From NCBI GenBank assembly GCA_902537895.1, contig CACBCU010000007.1, positions 1 through 46,758 of the forward strand: a stretch of DNA of 46,758 nucleotides, read 5' to 3'. A program made the translations under genes and the position numbers. The stretch comes from an uncultured Pelagibacteraceae bacterium. Its GTDB lineage: Bacteria; Pseudomonadota; Alphaproteobacteria; Pelagibacterales; Pelagibacteraceae. Below the pieces are notes generated by a model. That model searched no databases and was not told where the DNA came from. It was given only the letters and a program-made list of their open reading frames with translations. Of this stretch, positions 17,123 to 27,503 are shown piece by piece (the stretch's first letter is position 1; every line of letters begins with the position of its first letter).

Positions 17123-18277
17123 ATGTCATTTAATTTAAAAGTTTTACAAGTTATCCCCAAACTAGGCTATGGGGGGGCTGAAACCGGTTGTTATGATATT
17201 GCTCATTATCTTCCAGAAAATAACTGTAAATCTTTTATAGTTACAAGTGGTGGAGAACTAACAAAATTTATAGATAAGAAAAAAGTAAAATTAATTAGAT
17301 TACCTGTTCATAGCAAAAATCCTTTTTTAATTTTATTAAATTCAATAATTTTAGTCTTTATTATTTTATTTTATAATATATCTATAGTTCACGCTCGAAG
17401 TAGAGCGCCAGCTTGGTCTTGTTTAATTGCAACTAAATTAACGAGAAGAAAATTCGTAACAACTTTCCATGGTACATATAATTTCAATGGAAAAATCAAA
17501 AAATTTTATAATTCGGTTATGGTTAGGTCAGACCTTGTTATAGCTGGATCTAATTTTATTTTTTCCCACATTAAAGAAAAATATTCAAATCTCATTGATG
17601 TAAAAAAAAAATTACTTGTAATATTTAGAGGCGTAAATGTCGATTATTTTGACTCCAGCACGTTGTTAGAAAAGGATGAAAAAAAATTATTGAACGAATG
17701 GGGTATATTAGAAAATAAAAAGATTATTTTGTTACCCGGTAGATTAACATCCTGGAAAGGTCAGGAACTATTTATTGAAGCGATAAATTTGGTTAATATT
17801 GAATTAGGTTACGAAGCATTTTATGCGGTAGTCTTAGGTAATGATCAAGGACGAGATGCGTATAAAAAAAAGTTACATCATCTTTGTGAACAATTCAAAA
17901 TTTCTAACCAAATAAAGTTTATTGACAAATGTAAAAATATGGCTTTGGCTTATAAAGTTTCAGATATAATTGTTTCAGCATCAATTGAACCAGAGGCATT
18001 TGGACGAGTTGCAGTAGAAGCCCAATCAATGGAAAAGCCGATAATTGCTAGCAATATTGGTGGATCAAATGAAACTGTGATTAATGAAAAAACAGGTTTA
18101 TTGTTTGAGTCTGGAGATCCAAAATCTTTAAGTAAAAAAATAATCCAAGCTTTAACTATGGATGAAAGCTTATTGAAAACTATGGGTATTGAAGGTAGAA
18201 AAAACATTGTAAAAAAATTTAATGTTGAAAAAATGTGCTTTTCTACTTACTCAGAATATAAAAAATTAGTTAATTAA
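17123..18277 (+). CDS. GT-B fold glycosyltransferase (GT4 / group 1)
   Basis: A 384-residue retaining glycosyltransferase that moves a sugar from a nucleotide-sugar donor. The N-terminal acceptor half opens with VLQVIPKLGYGGAET, and the donor half has PGRLTSWKGQELFIEA and the GT4 E-x7-E signature in EPEAFGRVAVEAQ (Glu291, Glu299). A hydrophobic stretch near residues 68-88 may help it sit on the inner membrane, as in lipid-linked glycan or LPS enzymes. Acceptor and sugar are unknown. It lies directly against thrS with no intervening base, which is unusual for an envelope gene beside a tRNA synthetase. Confidence 0.88.
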   Translation: MSFNLKVLQVIPKLGYGGAETGCYDIAHYLPENNCKSFIVTSGGELTKFIDKKKVKLIRLPVHSKNPFLILLNSIILVFIILFYNISIVHARSRAPAWSCLIATKLTRRKFVTTFHGTYNFNGKIKKFYNSVMVRSDLVIAGSNFIFSHIKEKYSNLIDVKKKLLVIFRGVNVDYFDSSTLLEKDEKKLLNEWGILENKKIILLPGRLTSWKGQELFIEAINLVNIELGYEAFYAVVLGNDQGRDAYKKKLHHLCEQFKISNQIKFIDKCKNMALAYKVSDIIVSASIEPEAFGRVAVEAQSMEKPIIASNIGGSNETVINEKTGLLFESGDPKSLSKKIIQALTMDESLLKTMGIEGRKNIVKKFNVEKMCFSTYSEYKKLVN

Positions 18278-20191
18278 ATGCTTACAATAAAATTACCAGA
18301 TGGAAATAATCTTAAGTTTCCAAAAGAAGTCACAGGTTTAGAAATTGCAGAAAAAATAAGTAAATCTCTTTATAAAGAAGCCTTGATAATGAGTGTAAAC
18401 GGCGAGCTCAAAGATTTATACTTTTTGATTAAAGAAGACTCTTTAGTAAAAATTTTTACTGCAAAAGATCCAGAGGGATTAGAAGTCATTAGACACGATG
18501 CTGCTCATATTATGGCTATGGCTGTACAAGAATTATATCCTGGAACCCAAGTTACCATTGGACCAGTGATAGAGAATGGATTTTATTATGATTTTGCAAG
18601 AAAAGATCCATTTACTGATGAAGATCTTAAAAAAATTGAGAAAAGAATGTCAGAAATAATAGACAAAGACGTAAAAACAAGAAGAGAAGTTTGGGATAGA
18701 AATAAAGCAATTAAGCATTTCAAAAAGATCGGAGAAAAATATAAGGCAGAAATCATCAAAAGTATTCCTGAAAGTGAGGAGCTTTCAATTTACCATCACG
18801 GTGATACTTGGCATGATTTATGTCGAGGGCCACATTTGTTATCCTCTGGTAAAATTGGTAAAGCTTTTAAACTTACTAAAGTATCAGGGGCATATTGGCG
18901 TGGCGACTCTAATAATGAAATGCTTCAAAGAATTTATGGAACTGGTTGGGCAACTAAAAAAGACTTAGATGATTATTTAAGAAGAATTGAAGAAGCTGAG
19001 AAAAGAGATCATAGAAAATTGGGTAAAGAAATGGATTTATTTCATTTTAGAGAGGAAAGTCCTGGCTCTGTTTTTTGGCATGAAAAAGGTTGGGCACTTT
19101 TTCAAAAACTTATTAGTTATTTAAGAGCTAAACAAGATAAAGCAGGATACAAAGAGGTAAATACTCCAGAGGTATTAGACAGATTACTTTGGGAAAAATC
19201 TGGTCATTGGGAAAAATATGGGGAAAATATGTATACGTCTCAAACACCTGATGAAAAAGTTTTTGCTATCAAACCAATGAATTGTCCAGGTCATATTCAA
19301 GTTTTTAATCAAGGTCTCAAAAGTTACAGAGATTTACCATTAAGAATTACAGAATTCGGAAAAGTCCATAGATATGAACCTTCAGGTGCACTACATGGCC
19401 TTTTAAGAGTGAGAGCTTTTACTCAAGATGATGCGCATATTTTCTGCTCAGAGGATCAAATTACAAGCGAATGTTTAAACGTAACAAATTTAATTTTAGA
19501 TATTTATAAAGATTTAGGATTTGAAAATGTTATTTTGAAATATGCAGACAGACCCGAGACAAGAGTCGGTGAAGATCATGTTTGGGATAAAGCAGAGGCC
19601 TCATTATTGGAAGCAGTAAAAGCTACCAAACTCGAATATAGTATCAATAAAGGGGAAGGTGCTTTCTATGGACCTAAAATTGAATTTGTTTTAAGAGACG
19701 CAATTGGTAGAGATTGGCAATGCGGAACAGTGCAAGTCGATTTAAATTTACCAGGGAGATTAGATGCTTCCTATGTGGATAAGGATGGATCAAAAAAAGT
19801 ACCAGTAATGTTACATAGAGCAATGTTTGGTTCGCTTGAGAGATTTATTGGAATATTAATTGAAAATTATGCTGGCAAATTCCCTTTTTGGATTTCTCCT
19901 TTACAAACTGTTGTAATACCTGTCTCAGATGACTTTGAGAAATATGCAAAAGAAGTGACTAAAAAAATAAAAGATGCAGGTATAAGTTCAATTGTTGACT
20001 TAAAAAAACATAATCTAAATTATAAAATTAGAGAACATTCTTTAGCAAAAATACCAATTCTACTGATTTGTGGTAAAAAAGAAGTTGACAGTAAGAGTGT
20101 AACCATTAGAAGATTGGATTCTAATAAACAAGAAAATATGAAACTAGATTTATTTTTAAAAAGTTTTTCTGCACTAAACAAAGTATCTTAA
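18278..20191 (+). CDS. thrS: Threonyl-tRNA synthetase
   Basis: Class II synthetase charging tRNA-Thr. The 637 residues contain an N-terminal TGS domain (1-62), an editing domain with His73 and His77 in RHDAAHIMA plus the HHGDTWHDLCRGPH block, a catalytic core (MNCPGHIQVF, GALHGLLRVRAFTQDDAHIF, RAMFGSLERFIG) and a C-terminal anticodon-binding domain. Its ATG follows the glycosyltransferase stop with no gap, and infC starts 6 bases after its own stop. There is no leader, so neither a T-box nor the E. coli-type thrS operator RNA can be present. Confidence 0.98.
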   Translation: MLTIKLPDGNNLKFPKEVTGLEIAEKISKSLYKEALIMSVNGELKDLYFLIKEDSLVKIFTAKDPEGLEVIRHDAAHIMAMAVQELYPGTQVTIGPVIENGFYYDFARKDPFTDEDLKKIEKRMSEIIDKDVKTRREVWDRNKAIKHFKKIGEKYKAEIIKSIPESEELSIYHHGDTWHDLCRGPHLLSSGKIGKAFKLTKVSGAYWRGDSNNEMLQRIYGTGWATKKDLDDYLRRIEEAEKRDHRKLGKEMDLFHFREESPGSVFWHEKGWALFQKLISYLRAKQDKAGYKEVNTPEVLDRLLWEKSGHWEKYGENMYTSQTPDEKVFAIKPMNCPGHIQVFNQGLKSYRDLPLRITEFGKVHRYEPSGALHGLLRVRAFTQDDAHIFCSEDQITSECLNVTNLILDIYKDLGFENVILKYADRPETRVGEDHVWDKAEASLLEAVKATKLEYSINKGEGAFYGPKIEFVLRDAIGRDWQCGTVQVDLNLPGRLDASYVDKDGSKKVPVMLHRAMFGSLERFIGILIENYAGKFPFWISPLQTVVIPVSDDFEKYAKEVTKKIKDAGISSIVDLKKHNLNYKIREHSLAKIPILLICGKKEVDSKSVTIRRLDSNKQENMKLDLFLKSFSALNKVS

Positions 20192-20197
20192 AATTTA

Positions 20198-20743
20198 GTG
20201 GCAGATATCAAACAAAATTATTTCCAAAAAAAAACTAAAGATCGTGGCCCGAGATCTAATAATAGAATTTCATCACCCGAAGTTCAGGTTATTGCAAATG
20301 ATGGAAATAATTTAGGAATTTTGAATACAAATGATGCAGTTACAATTGCTAAGAGAGAGGGATTAGATCTTATAGAAATATCTCCCAATGCTAATCCACC
20401 AGTCTGTAAAATTATGGATATGGGAAAGTTTAAATATGATGCTCAAAAAAAAGCGAACCTTGCAAAGAAAAAGCAAAAAATAGTCTCATTGAAAGAAATA
20501 AAGATGAGACCTGTTACAGAGACCCACGATTATGAATTCAAAGTAAAAAATGCAAAAAAATTTATCGCTAAAGGTGATAAAGTAAAATTTACAATAAGAT
20601 TTAAAGGTAGAGAACTACAACATTCTCACCTTGGGAACGAGCTTATGGCTAAAATTAAAGAGGATATGAAAGATATTGGCAAAATAGAATTACATCCAAA
20701 GTTTGATGGTAAACAAATGATTATGGTAATCCAGCCTTTATAA
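20198..20743 (+). CDS. infC: Translation initiation factor IF-3 (GTG start)
   Basis: IF-3 binds the 30S subunit, prevents premature 50S joining and proofreads the start codon. The 181 residues show the N-domain (NNRISSPEVQVIANDGNNLG), a Lys-rich linker helix and the C-domain (KFTIRFKGRELQHSHLG, KFDGKQMIMVIQP). GTG at 20198 is the first usable start after the thrS stop and gives the expected N-terminus. Many bacteria use AUU or another rare codon here for IF-3 autoregulation; GTG is a canonical start, so that feedback is probably absent or weak. The order thrS-infC-rpmI-rplT-pheST is the classical one. Confidence 0.97.
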   Translation: MADIKQNYFQKKTKDRGPRSNNRISSPEVQVIANDGNNLGILNTNDAVTIAKREGLDLIEISPNANPPVCKIMDMGKFKYDAQKKANLAKKKQKIVSLKEIKMRPVTETHDYEFKVKNAKKFIAKGDKVKFTIRFKGRELQHSHLGNELMAKIKEDMKDIGKIELHPKFDGKQMIMVIQPL

Positions 20744-20758
20744 GATAAGCCTTAATAT

Positions 20759-20792
20759 AGGTTGTAAATTTATTTCTTTGTATGTATAACCT
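20759..20792 (+). promoter_or_regulatory. Candidate hairpin in the rpmI leader
   Basis: AGGTTGTA (20759-20766) can pair with TATAACCT (20785-20792) through 8 bp, including one G-U, around an 18-nt loop. The stem ends 9 bases before the rpmI ATG. No Shine-Dalgarno sequence lies between. The position fits an r-protein L20 leader-type control element acting on rpmI-rplT, but the stem is AT-rich, the loop large, and homology to known L20 leaders is not evident. Confidence 0.3.
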
Positions 20793-20801
20793 CGCTCAAT
20801 T

Positions 20802-21008
20802 ATGCCAAAATTAAAAACCAAAAGCTCAGCAAAGAAAAGATTTAAGATATCGGCCAGAGGAAAAGTTATCATGGCCCAGGCTGGCAAAAGGCATGGAATG
20901 ATTAAAAGAACTAATTCACAAATAAGAAAATTAAGAGGCACTACCACAATGTCAAAACAAGATGGAAAAATTGTTAAGTCGTACATGCCTTATAATTTGA
21001 GAGGTTAA
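20802..21008 (+). CDS. rpmI: 50S ribosomal protein L35
   Basis: A 68-residue basic ribosomal protein of normal length. The start [15 protein letters not shown], the central GKRHGMIKR and the C-terminus [10 protein letters not shown] are diagnostic. It assembles into the large subunit. Its 58-bp upstream spacer after infC contains a possible regulatory hairpin. The stop is one base from the rplT ATG, and the GAGG at 21001-21004 inside its last codons is the rplT ribosome binding site. Confidence 0.97.
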   Translation: MPKLKTKSSAKKRFKISARGKVIMAQAGKRHGMIKRTNSQIRKLRGTTTMSKQDGKIVKSYMPYNLRG

Positions 21009-21009
21009 A

Positions 21010-21366
21010 ATGGCCAGAGTAAAAAGAGGTGTTACAAGTAGAGCAAAACATAAAAAAGTTTTAAAAGCTGTTAAAGGTCAGTGGGGTCGAAGAAAAAATA
21101 CTATAAGAGTTGCAAAACAAGCCATGGAAAAAGCAATGCAATATGCTTATAGAGATAGAAGAAATAAAAAAAGAGATTTTAAGTCTTTGTGGATTCAAAG
21201 AATTAATGCAGGTGTAAGAGCTGAAGGATTAACTTATTCCAAATTTATAAATGGCCTAAATAAATGTGGAATTAAAATTGATAGAAAAATACTTGCTGAG
21301 ATAGCTTATGATAGTCCAGAAGCCTTCAAAACCATTGTCCAAAAAGCACAATCTGCACTAAATTAA
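21010..21366 (+). CDS. rplT: 50S ribosomal protein L20
   Basis: A 118-residue early-assembly 23S rRNA-binding protein; in other bacteria it also autoregulates rpmI-rplT. Diagnostic segments are [49 protein letters not shown] and [20 protein letters not shown] five bases before the ATG is one of the few clear Shine-Dalgarno sequences in the window. It is followed by a 43-bp spacer with a perfect 7-bp hairpin ahead of pheS. Confidence 0.98.
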   Translation: MARVKRGVTSRAKHKKVLKAVKGQWGRRKNTIRVAKQAMEKAMQYAYRDRRNKKRDFKSLWIQRINAGVRAEGLTYSKFINGLNKCGIKIDRKILAEIAYDSPEAFKTIVQKAQSALN

Positions 21367-21380
21367 TCTTCACTATTGTT

Positions 21381-21400
21381 TTATTTCACTGAGGAAATAA
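21381..21400 (+). promoter_or_regulatory. Hairpin between rplT and pheS that can occlude the pheS ribosome binding site
   Basis: TTATTTC (21381-21387) pairs perfectly with GAAATAA (21394-21400) around ACTGAG. The 3' half of loop and stem contains GAGGA (21391-21395), the only Shine-Dalgarno-like string before the pheS ATG at 21410, though its 14-base spacing is long. No T-run follows, so it is not an intrinsic terminator. It may modulate pheS translation or be a processing or 3'-end stability stem. Confidence 0.4.
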
Positions 21401-21409
21401 TCTGTAAAA

Positions 21410-22477
21410 ATGTCAGATCTTAAAAAAATAAAAGATGAAATTCTTTTGAAACTGAAAAGTAAATTAAAATTATCAGAAGTAAATCAAATAAAATCTGATT
21501 TATTTGGTAAGAATGGATTAGTTTCATCACAATTTAAAAAGATAGGAACCATCGCAGAAACCGAGAGAAAAAAATTTGCCTCAGAATTGAATGTTATTAA
21601 AGATGAATTACAAGATTTAATTAATTTGAAAATACAGGAAATTGAAAACGAGGAAATTAGAGAAAAGTTACAAAAAGAAAAAATCGATATTACTCTGCCC
21701 GAGAGACCATTTGTGAGAGGTAAAATTCATCCTGTGTCACAAACAATAGATGAAATATCCTCGATTTTTTCTGAAATTGGCTTTAGCGTTGAAGAAGGTC
21801 CAGATGTTGAGAGTGAATATAATAATTTTACTGCACTCAACACGCCGGAAAATCATCCGGCTAGAGATATGCATGACACATTTTATCTTGATGAAAAAAA
21901 AGAAAAATTATTACGTACTCATACTTCTCCAGTTCAAATTAGAACAATGTTAAAAGACAAACCACCATTTAAAATAATAGCACCTGGTAGAACATATAGG
22001 TCAGATAGTGATCAAACACACGCACCTATGTTTCATCAGGTTGAAGGTCTTCATATAGACAAAGATATCAATATGGGACATTTAAAAGGATGTCTGAATT
22101 ATTTTATTAAGGAATTTTTTGAATTGGATAAAATTAAAATGAGATTTAGACCAAGTCATTTTCCTTTCACAGAGCCGTCTGCTGAAGTTGACATAGGATA
22201 CGAGATGAAAGATGGCAAAATAGTAATTGGTGAAGGTAATCAATGGCTTGAGATTTTGGGGTGTGGGATGGTACATCCAAATGTTTTAAGAAATGTTAAG
22301 GTAGATCCAGTAAAGTTTCAAGGATATGCATTTGGGATGGGCATTGATAGGTTGGCTATGTTAAAGTATGGAATTAATGATTTAAGAGCTTTTTTCGATT
22401 GTGATTATAGATGGTTAAATCATTTTGGATTTGATCCTTTGGATGTACCAACAAATTATAGAGGTTTGAGTAGATGA
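21410..22477 (+). CDS. pheS: Phenylalanyl-tRNA synthetase alpha subunit
   Basis: Catalytic subunit of the (alpha-beta)2 synthetase for tRNA-Phe. The 355 residues include an N-terminal coiled-coil region (about 1-90) that contacts tRNA, and a class II core: motif 2 around [35 protein letters not shown], and motif 3 [18 protein letters not shown]. Its TGA overlaps the pheT ATG by 4 bases, the usual coupling that fixes subunit stoichiometry. Confidence 0.98.
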   Translation: MSDLKKIKDEILLKLKSKLKLSEVNQIKSDLFGKNGLVSSQFKKIGTIAETERKKFASELNVIKDELQDLINLKIQEIENEEIREKLQKEKIDITLPERPFVRGKIHPVSQTIDEISSIFSEIGFSVEEGPDVESEYNNFTALNTPENHPARDMHDTFYLDEKKEKLLRTHTSPVQIRTMLKDKPPFKIIAPGRTYRSDSDQTHAPMFHQVEGLHIDKDINMGHLKGCLNYFIKEFFELDKIKMRFRPSHFPFTEPSAEVDIGYEMKDGKIVIGEGNQWLEILGCGMVHPNVLRNVKVDPVKFQGYAFGMGIDRLAMLKYGINDLRAFFDCDYRWLNHFGFDPLDVPTNYRGLSR

Positions 22478-24879
22478 AAATCACATTTGACTGGCTTAAA
22501 GATCATTTAAAAACAAATTTAAAAGAAAAAAATCTTTTAGAACAACTTACCAATGTTGGATTAGAGGTAGAAGGAGTACAAAATCTTTCTTCAGATAAAG
22601 AACTTTTTAAAGTAGCTAAAATTATTAAAACAATAAAGCACCCAAACGCGGATCGGCTAAAAGTTTGCGATGTTGATGTTGGAGAAAAAGAATTTAAAAA
22701 AGTTGTATGTGGTGCTGCTAATGCAGTTGAGGGATTAATTACAGTATATGCACCTCCAGGATCAATTGTCCCAAAAAATAAAACAAAACTAGTTGTAGCT
22801 AAAATAAGAGGAGTTACTTCTTATGGAATGCTTTGCTCAGAGTCTGAATTAAATTTATCTGATGAGAGTGATGGTATAATTGAACTATCATCAGAATACA
22901 AAAAAATTATTGGTAAGAATTATTTTTCAAAATCAAAATCTAACTTGATTGATTTATCTATAACACCTAATAGACCGGATTGTCTTGGTATAAGAGGAAT
23001 TGCAAGAGATCTGGCTGCTTCAGGCTTCGGAAAATTGATTGATTTTAAGAAAAAAAAAATTAAATCAAATAATATACAACCTTTAAAAGTAAAAATAAAA
23101 AAAGAAAAAAATCAGGGATGTAGCATATTTGGTAGTTGTCTTATTACTGATGTAAAGAATACTGAAAGTCCTCAATGGCTTAAGAACAAATTGATTTCAA
23201 TAGGCCAAAAACCAATTTCTGCAATAGTTGATATTACAAATTATGTAATGTTCGATCTTAATCGTCCGTTACATGCTTATGATGCTGATAAAATCGAGAA
23301 AGGTATTATTGTTCGAAATTCAAAATCAGGAGAGAAATTTACTGCTTTAGATAATAAGGATTATAAGCTGGAAGATGGAATGTGTGTAATCAGTGACCAC
23401 AAAGGTGTTTTAGGACTGGGCGGAATTATTGGTGGAACAAGATCAGGAACAGAATTAGATACAAAGAATATATTATTAGAGTCAGCTTATTTTAAACCTG
23501 GATCAATAAGGACCACAGCAAAAAAGTTGAATCTTGATACTGATGCAAAATTTAGATTTGAAAGAGGCATTGATCCATTATCAATTGAGGATGGCTTAAA
23601 TAATGCTGCAATATTAATCAAAGAAATTTGTGGAGGTAAAATCAGTAAAATTGATATTCAAAAAATTGAAACTCATAAAACCAAAATAATTAAATTTGAT
23701 ATAAATTTAGTTGAAAAAATAGTAGGTTTTAAAATTTCTACTAAAGAAATTTTTAAAATTTTAGAAAATCTTGGTTTCAAATTTAAAAAGAAAAAAAATT
23801 TTTTTGAATTGACTGTTCCATCATGGAGACCTGATATCACGCAAGAAATAGATATTGTTGAAGAATTAGTTAGAATAAGTGGTTACGATAAAATAAGGAT
23901 TATAGATCCAATCAAGGAAAGAAAGAAGTCTACTCTAAATAAATCCCAAAAATTATTTCATTTTTTACAGAGATCAATTGCCTCAAAAGGTTATCTAGAA
24001 GCAATCACTTGGTCATTTACTGACTCGAATTACAATAATTATTTCAGAGACACTAAGAAAGAAATTAAGATTGTAAATCCAATAAGTAAGGAATTAGATG
24101 TTTTGAGAAATTCAATATTCTCAAACTTGATAATATATATGAATAAAAATCTTGATAGAGGTTTTAAGGATTTATCAATTTATGAAATTGGCCCAATTTT
24201 TAGTGGTTCTAAGCCTGGTGAACAAAATACAGTGGTATGTGGTTTGTCATCAGGAAAAAAATCAAGATTGTCTTGGATTGAAAAAGAGAGAAATGTTGAT
24301 GTCTTTGATGTCAAAAAAGATGTAGTCCAAACTTTAATTGAAGTAGGGTATAAATCAGAGGAATTTTTTATAGACAACAAAACACCAAATTATTATCATC
24401 CTGGTAAATCTGGTAGACTATTTCTAAAAAAAAACGCAGATTTAGTAGCAGCTTATTTTGGAGAAATTCACCCAAACATAACCAAAAAAATTGACATGAA
24501 AACAGAGTCTTTAGTAGGTTTTGAAATTTTTTTAGATAATTTGAAATTACCAGCAAAAACCTTAAATGATCAAAAAAATAAATTTAATGTTTCAGATTAT
24601 CAAAAGTCCGAAAGAGATTTTGCATTTGTCATAAACAAAGACGTTAATGCGCAAGACCTAATTAATGCTATTGCAAGTGTAAACCAGAATTTAATTAGCA
24701 ATATTAGAGTTTTCGATGTTTATGAGGGTGACAATATTCCAAAGAGTCAAAAATCGATAGCAATAAGTGTTACGATTCAATCTACAGAGAAAACATTAAA
24801 TGATAATGATTTAGAAAATATTAACAAATTAATTATTGAAACTGTAGAAAATAAAACTGGTGCAAAGATCCGTTCTTAA
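22474..24879 (+). CDS. pheT: Phenylalanyl-tRNA synthetase beta subunit
   Basis: The 801-residue beta subunit, with an N-terminal EMAP/OB tRNA-binding domain (about 40-150, [16 protein letters not shown]), the B3/B4 editing domain ([11 protein letters not shown]), B5 and a C-terminal ferredoxin-like anticodon-binding domain (about 705-801, [13 protein letters not shown]). Length matches the family. It overlaps pheS by 4 bases and is followed after 5 bases by lepA, so it lies within one transcription unit. Confidence 0.98.
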   Translation: MKITFDWLKDHLKTNLKEKNLLEQLTNVGLEVEGVQNLSSDKELFKVAKIIKTIKHPNADRLKVCDVDVGEKEFKKVVCGAANAVEGLITVYAPPGSIVPKNKTKLVVAKIRGVTSYGMLCSESELNLSDESDGIIELSSEYKKIIGKNYFSKSKSNLIDLSITPNRPDCLGIRGIARDLAASGFGKLIDFKKKKIKSNNIQPLKVKIKKEKNQGCSIFGSCLITDVKNTESPQWLKNKLISIGQKPISAIVDITNYVMFDLNRPLHAYDADKIEKGIIVRNSKSGEKFTALDNKDYKLEDGMCVISDHKGVLGLGGIIGGTRSGTELDTKNILLESAYFKPGSIRTTAKKLNLDTDAKFRFERGIDPLSIEDGLNNAAILIKEICGGKISKIDIQKIETHKTKIIKFDINLVEKIVGFKISTKEIFKILENLGFKFKKKKNFFELTVPSWRPDITQEIDIVEELVRISGYDKIRIIDPIKERKKSTLNKSQKLFHFLQRSIASKGYLEAITWSFTDSNYNNYFRDTKKEIKIVNPISKELDVLRNSIFSNLIIYMNKNLDRGFKDLSIYEIGPIFSGSKPGEQNTVVCGLSSGKKSRLSWIEKERNVDVFDVKKDVVQTLIEVGYKSEEFFIDNKTPNYYHPGKSGRLFLKKNADLVAAYFGEIHPNITKKIDMKTESLVGFEIFLDNLKLPAKTLNDQKNKFNVSDYQKSERDFAFVINKDVNAQDLINAIASVNQNLISNIRVFDVYEGDNIPKSQKSIAISVTIQSTEKTLNDNDLENINKLIIETVENKTGAKIRS

Positions 24880-24884
24880 TAAAT

Positions 24885-26693
24885 ATGACCACAATTGATC
24901 ATATAAGAAATTTTGCAATAATCGCGCATATAGACCATGGCAAATCAACAATAGCAGATCGAATAATTCACAGATGTGGAGGATTGACAGAAAGAGAGAT
25001 GAAGGCTCAAGTATTAGATTCAATGGAGATTGAGCGAGAAAGAGGAATAACTATCAAAGCTCAAACGGTTAAACTAAATTATAAATCTAAAAATGGTAAA
25101 GAATATATTTTGAATATAATAGATACACCTGGTCATGTAGACTTTAGTTATGAGGTAAGTAGATCTTTGTATGCTTGCGAAGGTTCTATACTTATTGTTG
25201 ATAGTACACAGGGTGTAGAAGCACAGACATTAGCAAATGTGTATCAAGCTATGGATATAAATCATGAAATTATACCTGTATTAAATAAGATTGATTTACC
25301 TGCATCAGATTTAGATAGGACAAAAAAACAAATAGAGGATGTGATCGGTATTGAAACTGAAAATGCTATTCCTTGTTCTGGCAAAACAGGTGAAGGTATA
25401 GATGACATATTGGAACAAATAGTCAATCAGCTACCTGGACCAAAGGGTAATTTAAATCAAGATTTAAAATGTCTGCTGGTAGATAGTTGGTATGATACTT
25501 ACCTTGGAGTTGTAATTTTAATTAGGGTTATTAATGGAAAAATTATCAAAAACATGAAAATAAAAATGCTTTCAACCAACCAAGATTACATTGTTGAAAA
25601 AGTAGGTTTATTTACACCTAAGCCAAAAGATGTGAATGAACTTAATTCTGGAGAAATTGGATTTATAACCACTGGAATTAAAGTTTTATCAGACACGAAA
25701 GTTGGAGATACAATTTGTGATGCTTCAAAACCAACAGTTAAGGCTTTGCCAGGTTTTAAACCAAGTAAACCGGTAGTTTTTTGTGGCTTATTTCCTGTTG
25801 ATAGCTCTGAGTATCAAAAATTGAAAGATGGTTTAGCAAAGTTACAACTTAATGATGCTAGCTTTTCTTATGAGGCAGAGTCTTCATCAGCCTTAGGTTT
25901 AGGTTTTAGATGTGGTTTTCTTGGATTATTGCATCTTGAAATAATAACAGAAAGGTTGGAGAGAGAATTTGATGTTAATTTATTAACAACCACACCAGGT
26001 GTTGTCTATAAAGTAAAACTTAACAATGGAGAAACTAAAGATTTACAAAATCCCTCAAGTTTACCTGATCCAACATTTATTAATTCAATAGAGGAACCGT
26101 GGATTAAAGCTACTATAATCACACCAGATAATTATTTAGGTCCTATAATAAAATTGTGTCAGGATAAAAGAGGAATTCAAACAAATCTTAGCTACTCGGG
26201 TAATAGAGCCGTAATTTCTTATGAGCTACCATTAAATGAAGTAGTTTTTGATTTTAACGATCGAATTAAATCTATGACAAGTGGATATGCAAGTTTTGAT
26301 TATGAAATACTTGAGCACAGAGAGGGTGATTTAGTAAAACTTGGTATTTTGGTTAACAGCGAACCAGTCGATGCTTTAGCAATGATGATTCATAAAGATT
26401 TTGCTCAAAAAACAGGGAGGGAAGTATGTGAAAAATTAAAGGATCTAATTCCTAGACATAATTTTATGATACCTGTTCAAGCCGCGATAGGAGGAAAAAT
26501 TATAGCTAGAGAAACTATAAAAGGTTTTAAAAAAGATGTACTCACTAAAATTCACGGTGGTGGAGCTACGGATAGAAAAAGAAAGCTTTTAGAAAAACAA
26601 AAAAAAGGTAAGGCAAGATCAAAACAGTTTGGCAGAGTCGAGATCCCACAAGAAGCATTCATTGGTGTTCTTAAAATTAATAAGGAAAAATAA
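24885..26693 (+). CDS. lepA: Elongation factor 4 (LepA), back-translocating GTPase
   Basis: Ribosome-bound GTPase implicated in initiation, biogenesis and back-translocation. The 602 residues begin with the G domain (G1 [11 protein letters not shown]3 DTPGHVD, G4 NKID), followed by EF-G-like domains and the LepA-specific C-terminal domain ending in Lys-rich sequence ([21 protein letters not shown]). Length and motifs match the family. A GTG-initiated methyltransferase gene starts 4 bases after its stop. Confidence 0.98.
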   Translation: MTTIDHIRNFAIIAHIDHGKSTIADRIIHRCGGLTEREMKAQVLDSMEIERERGITIKAQTVKLNYKSKNGKEYILNIIDTPGHVDFSYEVSRSLYACEGSILIVDSTQGVEAQTLANVYQAMDINHEIIPVLNKIDLPASDLDRTKKQIEDVIGIETENAIPCSGKTGEGIDDILEQIVNQLPGPKGNLNQDLKCLLVDSWYDTYLGVVILIRVINGKIIKNMKIKMLSTNQDYIVEKVGLFTPKPKDVNELNSGEIGFITTGIKVLSDTKVGDTICDASKPTVKALPGFKPSKPVVFCGLFPVDSSEYQKLKDGLAKLQLNDASFSYEAESSSALGLGFRCGFLGLLHLEIITERLEREFDVNLLTTTPGVVYKVKLNNGETKDLQNPSSLPDPTFINSIEEPWIKATIITPDNYLGPIIKLCQDKRGIQTNLSYSGNRAVISYELPLNEVVFDFNDRIKSMTSGYASFDYEILEHREGDLVKLGILVNSEPVDALAMMIHKDFAQKTGREVCEKLKDLIPRHNFMIPVQAAIGGKIIARETIKGFKKDVLTKIHGGGATDRKRKLLEKQKKGKARSKQFGRVEIPQEAFIGVLKINKEK

Positions 26694-26697
26694 ATTT

Positions 26698-27477
26698 GTG
26701 ACCTATTTAGTTTTTATTTTGATAATATCACATATTTTAGTATTAGTTGCATATAATAAAAAAAAAATAAAAAAATATTTTTATAAAACAAAAATTCTAG
26801 AAAAAGATATTACAGATTTACACACAATTTTTAATTTAAAAAAGGTTAGTGATGATTTAAATGGACCTACTAAAAACTCAATTGTTAAAAACTTTTGTAT
26901 AACGGCTGAAAATCAAATAATTGGTATGACATCAAACTATGAGTCATGGATAATCTCTGTATTAAGTAGAATCAGTAAAAATATCTTAGAATTTGGAACT
27001 TGTAGTGGAAAAACTACTTATTTAATGGCATTAAATTCTGATAAAGATTCTAAAATTTATACTATTACTTTAAGTCCCTCTGATACTGATAAGATTTATA
27101 AAAAAGATGGTGATAGTAAAATTGCACAAAAAAATATAATTAATGAGACAATCTATGATAAATTTTTATTCTCAGGCGAAGTCGAAGAAAAAAAAATAAA
27201 AGTATTTTTTATGAACTCTCTAACATTTGATGAGAGTAATTTTTTAGGTAAAATGGACCTAATATTTATTGATGGTGGACATACTTTTTCAATCATCAAA
27301 AATGATAGTGAAAAAGCCTTTAAGATGATAAAACCAAAGGGTGTCATACTTTGGCATGATTATAATCCAGGTAAAAATTCATCAAAAGATGTTGTTAAAT
27401 ATCTTAATTCTATTTCTAAAGATAAACAAATTTTCAAGATAAAGAATACTTCTTTATGTTTTTATCAAAAAGATTAA
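26698..27477 (+). CDS. Membrane-anchored class I SAM-dependent methyltransferase
   Basis: The 259-residue product starts at GTG 26698, 4 bases after lepA; the frame runs upstream into lepA but those residues look like lepA shadow. It has an N-terminal transmembrane helix (TYLVFILIISHILVLVAY), a Lys-rich cytoplasmic segment and a Rossmann-type methyltransferase domain. Motif I is ILEFGTCSGKTT with acidic Glu98; later motifs are MDLIFIDGGHTFSI and GVILWHDYNPG. The DGGH...WHDY pattern is that of the Methyltransf_24 / cephalosporin-hydroxylase-like group found in polysaccharide clusters. The substrate is unknown, possibly a lipid-linked or surface sugar. It stands next to the convergent polysaccharide-type genes, suggesting it belongs functionally with them rather than with lepA. 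Confidence 0.8.
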   Translation: MTYLVFILIISHILVLVAYNKKKIKKYFYKTKILEKDITDLHTIFNLKKVSDDLNGPTKNSIVKNFCITAENQIIGMTSNYESWIISVLSRISKNILEFGTCSGKTTYLMALNSDKDSKIYTITLSPSDTDKIYKKDGDSKIAQKNIINETIYDKFLFSGEVEEKKIKVFFMNSLTFDESNFLGKMDLIFIDGGHTFSIIKNDSEKAFKMIKPKGVILWHDYNPGKNSSKDVVKYLNSISKDKQIFKIKNTSLCFYQKD

Positions 27478-27503
27478 ATTTTATAATTAAGATTGTAAAT
27501 ATT

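Noticed and set aside
26629-26697. Longer N-terminus of the methyltransferase reaching back into lepA from ATG 26629
   Set aside because: It would overlap lepA by 65 bases and add a basic segment that is simply lepA codons out of frame. GTG 26698, just after the lepA stop, leads straight into the transmembrane helix.
27478-27503. Possible terminator between the methyltransferase and the HAD fusion gene (GATT...AATC)
   Set aside because: Only a 4-bp AT-rich stem with a long loop and no T-run; not distinguishable from background.
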